Assembly (NCBI GenBank): GCA_004335835.1
Contig: RWJK01001948.1
Span: forward strand, 1-39,384
Direction: 5' to 3'
Origin: Scenedesmus sp. ARA3
Lineage: Eukaryota > Chlorophyta > Chlorophyceae > Sphaeropleales > Scenedesmaceae
Length of the DNA stretch: 39,384 bases
Shown here: positions 34,721 through 39,384 of the stretch, piece after piece
How the letters are laid out: every line of letters begins with the position of its first letter
Position numbering within the stretch: position 1 is the first letter of the stretch
Notes under the pieces: model-generated
The model's input: only the letters and a program-made list of their open reading frames with translations
Told to the model about the DNA's origin: nothing
Database searches by the model: none
Translations under genes and position numbers: made by a program

Positions 34721-36065
34721 GCAGCACCGGCAGCGGCGGCTTAGCAGTAGTAGCAACGGCCGCACGGTGGTGGTCTCACAGGGCTGCCTGGTAGCGCTGG
34801 AGCACGTTTGCGTAGCAGCAGCTGCATTGTGTAGGCTGGCATAGGCATGGCTTGGTAGGTAGCTTCAGCACATGCATCGTATGCTGGTTTAGCAGGGCAG
34901 CTCAGCCACGTTGTGTGTCTGGTGCTGTCACGCTTGCCTCACACACGCCAGCGTATATGTTACACACTGTGCTGCCTGGTGTGCTGCTGCTTCTTTTGCT
35001 GCTGCTGCTGCTGCTGCCGCTGCCGCTGCAGTCGCTGCTTGAGATCTACAGTGAGCTGCGCGTGCTGGGGTGAGCTTCTTGCTGATTTCTGTTTGCTTTG
35101 CTACACCGCAGGATGTCGCGATCCCAATAGACAGCAGTCACCATGCACTCCTCACGCGCAGTCCTCCCACGTGGCGTAGGATTAGAATTCCAACCCAGCA
35201 ACCAACTGGGAGTTCACAGGCGCCTACTCTGCCTGAGCAGCCCATAACAGCCGCCCTGTGTCAATGTGCTTCATACAACTGGCGCTGTCTGTTTCCCTGC
35301 CTGCCTGCTGCAGGCGGCCGCCCATTGTGATCATGTCTGATGAGCTGGTGCGCCACCCAGAGGCGACCCTGCGGTGAGCAGAAGGGATTGTCAGCAGCAG
35401 GGGTTTAGGGTGGCAATGGTTGAGATCTGAGGCGACAGCAGGGGCTGGCAGCAAGCCTGTGGAACTGTGAGGAGACGGGTTGGCAGCTGGGGCTTGCAGG
35501 GCTGTCAGCAAGGGGTGGGCAACAGGCTGGAATGTGCTGAGCAAGGGAGCTAGCAGCAGGGCCTGACAATGGCCCGCAGGGAGTTGGCCATGTCTGATGA
35601 GCTGGTGCGCCACCCAGAGGCAACCCTGCGGTGAGCAGGTGGATGTAACAAGAGAAGGGCGTGGCAGCATGGGAAGGGGGTGGCTAGCAGCAGCAGCGGC
35701 TGAAACTGGCGAGCAAAATGGTTGGCAGCAAGTTGGCATCAGGGCTATGAGCAGGTCGTTGAGCAAAGAGTTTGCAGGAGGAGCAGTGCTGCTGTGAGCA
35801 GGCAGGGGCTGGGAGCAGCAGGGGTGTAGGGCGTGCATTCTTGCATGCACAGGGCGCTGTGTGCTGCGCTGGAGCTGTCTTGGCAACCTTCCATGCTGCA
35901 CAGGCTGCCGCTGCTGCTGCACTGATCCTGCTTGTTCACTGTCCTACTGCCGCACTCACTGCTATGTGTGACCCTGCTGCTGCTGCTGCTGCTACTGCAT
36001 TCCTGCAGGGCTCTGTGTGCTGCGCTGGAGGTGTCGTGGCAGCCGTCCATGCTGCACTGGCTGAC

Positions 36066-36097
<32 letters not shown>

Positions 36098-38386
36098 GTT
36101 CACAGGGCGCTGTGTGCTGCGCTGGAGGTGTCTTTCCAGCCGTCCATGCTGCACTGGGCGTCTGGCCCCAAGCCGTACGATGGCGTGTGGGCTCCCTGGT
36201 GGTACGCCAACACACACAAGTCAACAGGCTTTGACTTTGGCTACAGGTACGGCCATCTGCATGTGTAGCAACAGCATCCAAACAACAGCAGAGGCTGCTG
36301 TGTCTTCCTGTATCTTGTGCATGTGGTGTGACTGGTTGAGCGGCAGCGGTTAACCCAGTGGTCCGGCGACAACACCTGAAGCCAGTACTGGGCGGCTGCT
36401 GAAACTATCACAAGATGTTACTCGTCTGAATCTGCTGCTGCCGCCGCCTCCGCAGGGATGTGAAGGAGCCACTGCCTGACCGGCTGAAGCCGCTGCTGGG
36501 CAGTGCTGGCCAGCGTACACCATGCTTCTTGTCTCACTATGCTGCTGCTGCTGCTGCTGCTGCTGTAGAGACGTGAAGGAGCCGCTGCCTGACCGCCTCA
36601 AGCCGCTGCTAGGGGAGTGCTGGACAGCTTACGAGATGCTGCGGCAGCACGCGCTGCGACCGATGCCGGCAGACAGCATACCTCGGTGCGTATCTGTGGC
36701 CCTAACTGGGTTTGACCAAGGCTGCAGCTGGACCACTGCAGCGGAACAGCCAGCTGTGTAGCTTGTTTTGCTGTACCACCACGTGTTGTGAGGGTTGCTT
36801 GAATCGCCTGCAGGAGCAGCCGCACACGTCTTGTGCAGCACCTGCTATCACTGCCAGCTGGCTCTGTTGAATAGACCCGAGCCTGCTTTTCTTCATTGCT
36901 GACCATACTGCACAATTCTTCACACATCTGTACCTGCCTGCAGGCACATAAACGCGCCTCGTGCGCAGTCATCCTCCCACTCGCTGCGGCTAGGCAGGGA
37001 GGAGGGCCCCTCAGCATCACCACTCTATGGCGGCGGCAGCAGCAGCAGCAAAGGCCCGGGCAGCAGCTTCAGTAGTTTGAATGCAGCAGCAGCAGCGGGG
37101 GAGCAGCCCAGCTCACAAACAGCAGCAGCAGCGGGAGGCAGCAGCAGCAGGCCGTCGATAGAAGATGCGGCTGCAGCAGCAGCCAGCGCCGGCGGCAGCA
37201 GAGCGGCGTCAGATACAGCAGACGGCAGCGCAGCAGCAGCAGATGCTGCTGCTGCTGCTGCCGCCAATGCTGCTGCTGCGGCAAATGCCAGCGGCACTCA
37301 TGTGGTGATCCCAGACAGCAGGAATGACAACGTGCTGGTTGGCATACGGGATGGCACCACAGACGCGTTCGACGTTGTGTGGAGGCCTCAGGTGCGCACC
37401 ACGCTGTTCTTGGCAGTCAAGCTGCTTAGGAGTGCGGCTGCAGCTTATTCCTCATTGCATGGTCACATTCTCGGCAGGCCCGCAGTCCTGTGCTGGACTC
37501 TGGCCCCATGCCTGCTGCCGTTGGCCTGTTCTGACACAGTCAGAAACAGTGTGCCACGCCTGCACCAGGCGCGCGTTTCCGACCTCGACCCTAGCTTCAT
37601 GCTGTGCATTGGGCCTGTGGGAGGGCAACCATGATCCCCACACTGTTCTTGCCACAAGCTGGTGTGACGCACACAGCACCTCTTCAAACACCTATCTGCC
37701 TGTGTTGTTGGTCATGCTTTGCGGGCAGGCGCACGTGTCTGTGCTCGACTTTGGCTTCATGCTTAGGGACGGCGTGTGGGAGGGCATGCATCTGCATGTG
37801 GTTCAAACAACGTTGCTGCTTGGACTTGCATGCAGGCGCGGGCTTGCATGCAGGCGCGTGTGTCTGTGCTGGACTCTGGCTTCATGCTGGGTGTTAGCGT
37901 GTGGGAGGGCATCCACAGCTGCAACACACATGTGCTTTCAATAAGCAACACCCGCTGCTGTTCATGACTAATGCAGGCGAGTGTGTCGGTGCTGGACTCT
38001 GGCCTCATGCTGGGTGTTAGCGTGTGGGAGGGCATCCACAGCTGCATCACACATGTGCTGTCAATGAGCAACACCCGCTGCTGTTCATAACTAATGCAGG
38101 CGCGTGTGTCGGTGCTGGACTCTGGCTTCATGCTGGGTGATGGCGTGTGGGAGGGCATCCGGCTGGTGCGCGGCGTGCTGGCCTTTGCGCGGCCCCACCT
38201 GGCGCGCCTGTATGAGGCAGCAAAAGCCCTGGACATGGACCTTGGAGTGACGCCCAAGGTGGGTGCAGGGTGCTTGGACTTATTTGTCATACGTTGGGTG
38301 GCGTCAATGATCTACAGCGCCATTGACGCCCATGGCATGGGCACCTCCAGCGGCGTGTATGTGCGACTGACTGCTGCTGCTGCTGC

Positions 38387-38429
<43 letters not shown>

Positions 38430-39384
38430 TGACTGCACTCATCAGGCACTCGCACAGGCATCGATGCCAACGGCATGGGCATTTCCAGTGGCGTGCACGA
38501 GCGGCTGCCGCTGCTGTTGCTGCTGGCTGACTGTTGTTGCTGGCTGCTTCCCCTCACAGGCGCTGGCGTCCATGATCTACAGCATAATAGATGCCAACGG
38601 CATGGGCATGTGACTGAATGTATGCGTGCATTGCTGTTCATTTGCTATTGCAGGCGCTGGCGTCAATGATCTACAGCATCATTGATGCCAACGGCATGGG
38701 CACTTCTAGCGGCGTGCACATCCGGCTGATGGTGTCCCGCGGCCTCAAGTCCACGCCCTACCAGAACCCTAAGGTCACCCTGGGCAAGCCAACCATTGTG
38801 ATCCTGCCAGAGTGGAAGCAGGCGGCTCCAGGTGAGCAGTACTTGTTTGCACATGCCTTGTTTGAGCGCTCTTTGTTGCTCCTGAATTGGGATAAGAGGG
38901 TTTCCTAGGTGTGCATGGTCGGAGGCAAGCAAACAAGCACCTAAAAGCTTGGTGCCTGACGCCGTCTGCGCTTTGCTGTGTGCTTCCAGGTTTGCCTGTG
39001 TGTGCTGCGTGCAACGAACATGACTCTGGGTAGTTAACAGAGCACGCAGTTCCAACTCCCACTGAAGTTCTTTGGACACAGCGCCTAATGCATGGTTGTG
39101 GTGTGCTGTATGCTGCAGGCCCCAAGGAGCGAGGCATCTGGCTGTTCACGGTGCACATGCGGCACATTCCCACGTACCGAATGCCTAGAATTGCCAATTG
39201 CCTGAAGCCTTGCTACTTATGCCCTGCCGCTTGCATTCAGGCCCCAAAGAGCGGGGCATCCGGCTGTTCACGGTGCACGTGCGGCGCGGGCCGCCTGACG
39301 TGCAGGACCCTGGGTGGAACAGCCTCAGCAAGCTCAACTGCATCTCCGCATGCATCCAGGTGGGATATTTTACTGCCTCGCCAC
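32604..39384 (+). CDS. Sulfotransferase-like/class IV aminotransferase fusion (BCAT-like protein), partial
   Basis: Exons: 32604-32846, 33297-33339, 33888-34057, 34554-34634, 35032-35069, 35314-35373, 36106-36246, 36569-36685, 36944-37391, 38100-38258, 38654-38831 and 39241-39359: 599 codons, all phases compatible, continuing past the window. An in-frame TGA sits 6 nt before the ATG. Residues 1-47 lack acidic residues and are Ser/Arg/Gln-rich, like a plastid transit peptide. Residues 60-300 are sulfotransferase-like: P-loop region WSGPRCCSTSLMYAFAQRND, VMDEPLYASYL, GRPPIVIMSDELVRHPEATL, and a KPYDGVWAPWWY block. A low-complexity linker (about 310-410) leads to a class IV aminotransferase domain: VSVLDSGFMLGDGVWEGIR, IDANGMGTSSGVHIRLMVSR, and SLSKLN with Lys590 as likely PLP lysine. 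The order matches plant BCAT-like proteins (At3g05190/At5g27410 type). Substrate is unknown. Intron 1 is GC-AG. Confidence 0.88.
33420..33475 (+). repeat. Copy of BCAT-like exon 2 with donor
   Basis: CCGCTGTATGCCAGCTACCT and the following GGCCATCACAG plus GTGCGC repeat 33309-33345, about 120 bp downstream in intron 2. It has no matching acceptor. Confidence 0.8.
33773..33850 (+). pseudogene. Frameshifted copy of BCAT-like exon 3
   Basis: Starting after a CGCTAG acceptor, this copies the first 75 bp or so of exon 3 (true start 33888, 115 bp away). It has lost one base near its start (CTGCGTGGTC for CTGCGCGGCCG) and runs into stops. A further fragment of exon 3 (CATCCTGGGTCCTCGCAGCA) lies near 34195-34215. 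Confidence 0.75.
34269..34648 (+). repeat. 95-bp tandem array ending in BCAT-like exon 4
   Basis: The block CTGCTGGTGCG(C/T)GAGCC, with its CAG acceptor, begins at 34269, 34364, 34459 and 34554, exact 95-bp steps. Only the last copy is the functional exon 4 (34554-34634). The first three turn into TCCCTCCACTGA after about 40 bp, ending the frame, and are otherwise almost identical to each other. Confidence 0.92.
35585..35640 (+). repeat. Copy of BCAT-like exon 6 end with donor
   Basis: ATGTCTGATGAGCTGGTGCG through ACCCTGCGGTGAGCAG repeats the end of exon 6 (35333-35380), about 256 bp downstream in intron 6. The surrounding intron (AGCAGGGGCTGGCAGC-type words) is itself loosely repetitive. 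Confidence 0.85.
35853..36160 (+). repeat. Three copies of BCAT-like exon 7 start
   Basis: Copies begin after CAG acceptors at 35853, 36009 and 36106, with the block CTGTGTGCTGCGCTGGAG. The first two break off after CCATGCTGCAC. The third runs on as the true exon 7. The true copy follows a (CTG)12 tract at 36062-36098. Confidence 0.88.
36456..36620 (+). repeat. Two copies of BCAT-like exon 8 start
   Basis: GATGTGAAGGAGCCACTGCC at 36457 repeats the start of exon 8 (36569) at 113-bp spacing. The earlier copy has a frame-breaking end (GGGCAGTGCTGGCCAG for GGGGAGTGCTGGACAG). The true exon uses a TAG acceptor after a CTG run. Confidence 0.85.
37569..38150 (+). repeat. Five copies of BCAT-like exon 10 start
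   Basis: Copies of GCGCGTGTGTC(T/G)GTGCTGGA and its acceptor begin at about 37569, 37729, 37854, 37977 and 38100 (true exon). The last three are exactly 123 bp apart and nearly identical, including the intron piece CAACACCCGCTGCTGTTCAT. They differ where GTTAGC replaces GATGGC, and the early copies lose the frame after GGGAGGGCATCCAC. Confidence 0.9.
38296..38720 (+). repeat. Four copies of BCAT-like exon 11 start
   Basis: Copies near 38297, 38447, 38560 and 38654 (true exon) share GATGCCAACGGCATGGGCA-type sequence. The 38560 copy ends GGCATGTGA. The 38447 copy lacks the first part. A CTG microsatellite (about 38370-38428) lies between the first two. Confidence 0.85.
39119..39300 (+). repeat. 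Two copies of BCAT-like exon 12 start
   Basis: GCCCCAAGGAGCGAGGCATC at 39119 repeats the true exon 12 start (39241) at 122-bp spacing, with its CTGCAG acceptor. It diverges after GTGCACATGCGGC. Confidence 0.87.

Noticed and set aside
720..39300. CRISPR arrays or insertion sequences to explain the tandem repeats
   Set aside because: Units are exon/intron-border copies of the local gene with no spacers, terminal inverted repeats, target duplications or transposase; the genome is eukaryotic.
1..39384. tRNA or rRNA genes
   Set aside because: I saw no segment with convincing tRNA box A/B spacing and stems or rRNA core motifs, though a reading by eye could miss a tRNA.

Overview
The window is nuclear DNA of a green alga. 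Its genes are split into many short exons by GT-AG introns, with donors mostly GTGAGC, GTGCGC or GTGAGT and acceptors mostly (C)TGCAG. CAG/CTG triplet repeats are everywhere, coding for Gln and Ala runs. Two genes encode PsbP, the lumenal extrinsic subunit of photosystem II. Repeat style and gene content suggest Chlorophyceae, perhaps Sphaeropleales such as Scenedesmaceae; that placement is inference. I built gene models by hand from splice sites and reading phase. In every multi-exon model except the weak two-exon one at 8571-9361, all intron phases chain without an internal stop.

Layout: (1) 813-7612, minus strand: a ten-exon gene for a long helical, polyGln-rich protein of about 1,350 residues whose N-terminus resembles plant PRD1 (relative of animal MEI1), a factor for meiotic double-strand-break formation. 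(2) 8571-9361, minus: a small Cys-rich secreted protein of unknown function. (3) 9362-11836: no gene recognised. (4) 11837-16683, minus: a 12-exon gene for a 692-residue protein joining an N-terminal helical bundle that looks like the MLKL-NTD/HeLo/MCAfunc class to C-terminal ribonuclease-inhibitor-type leucine-rich repeats. (5) 17165-22451, plus, divergent from (4): a nuclear HD2-type nucleoplasmin-like protein of 481 residues with several acidic tracts. (6) 24624-27327 and 28738-31661, plus: tandem psbP copies encoding 251-residue precursors about 95% identical. (7) 32604-39384 and beyond, plus: a plant-type fusion of a P-loop sulfotransferase-like domain and a class IV (branched-chain-like) aminotransferase, cut by the window end.

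The most striking feature is structural. In all five well-supported loci, introns or flanks carry degenerate partial copies of the neighbouring exon. Copies with an exon's acceptor and 5' part sit upstream of the true exon; copies with its 3' part and donor sit downstream. Some form regular arrays: 95-bp steps before exon 4 and 123-bp steps before exon 10 of the aminotransferase-like gene. CTG triplet runs often serve as the 3' splice-site tract, ending in CAG. Together these suggest ongoing microduplication of exon borders. The helical-bundle-plus-LRR protein is the best candidate for a little-described system.
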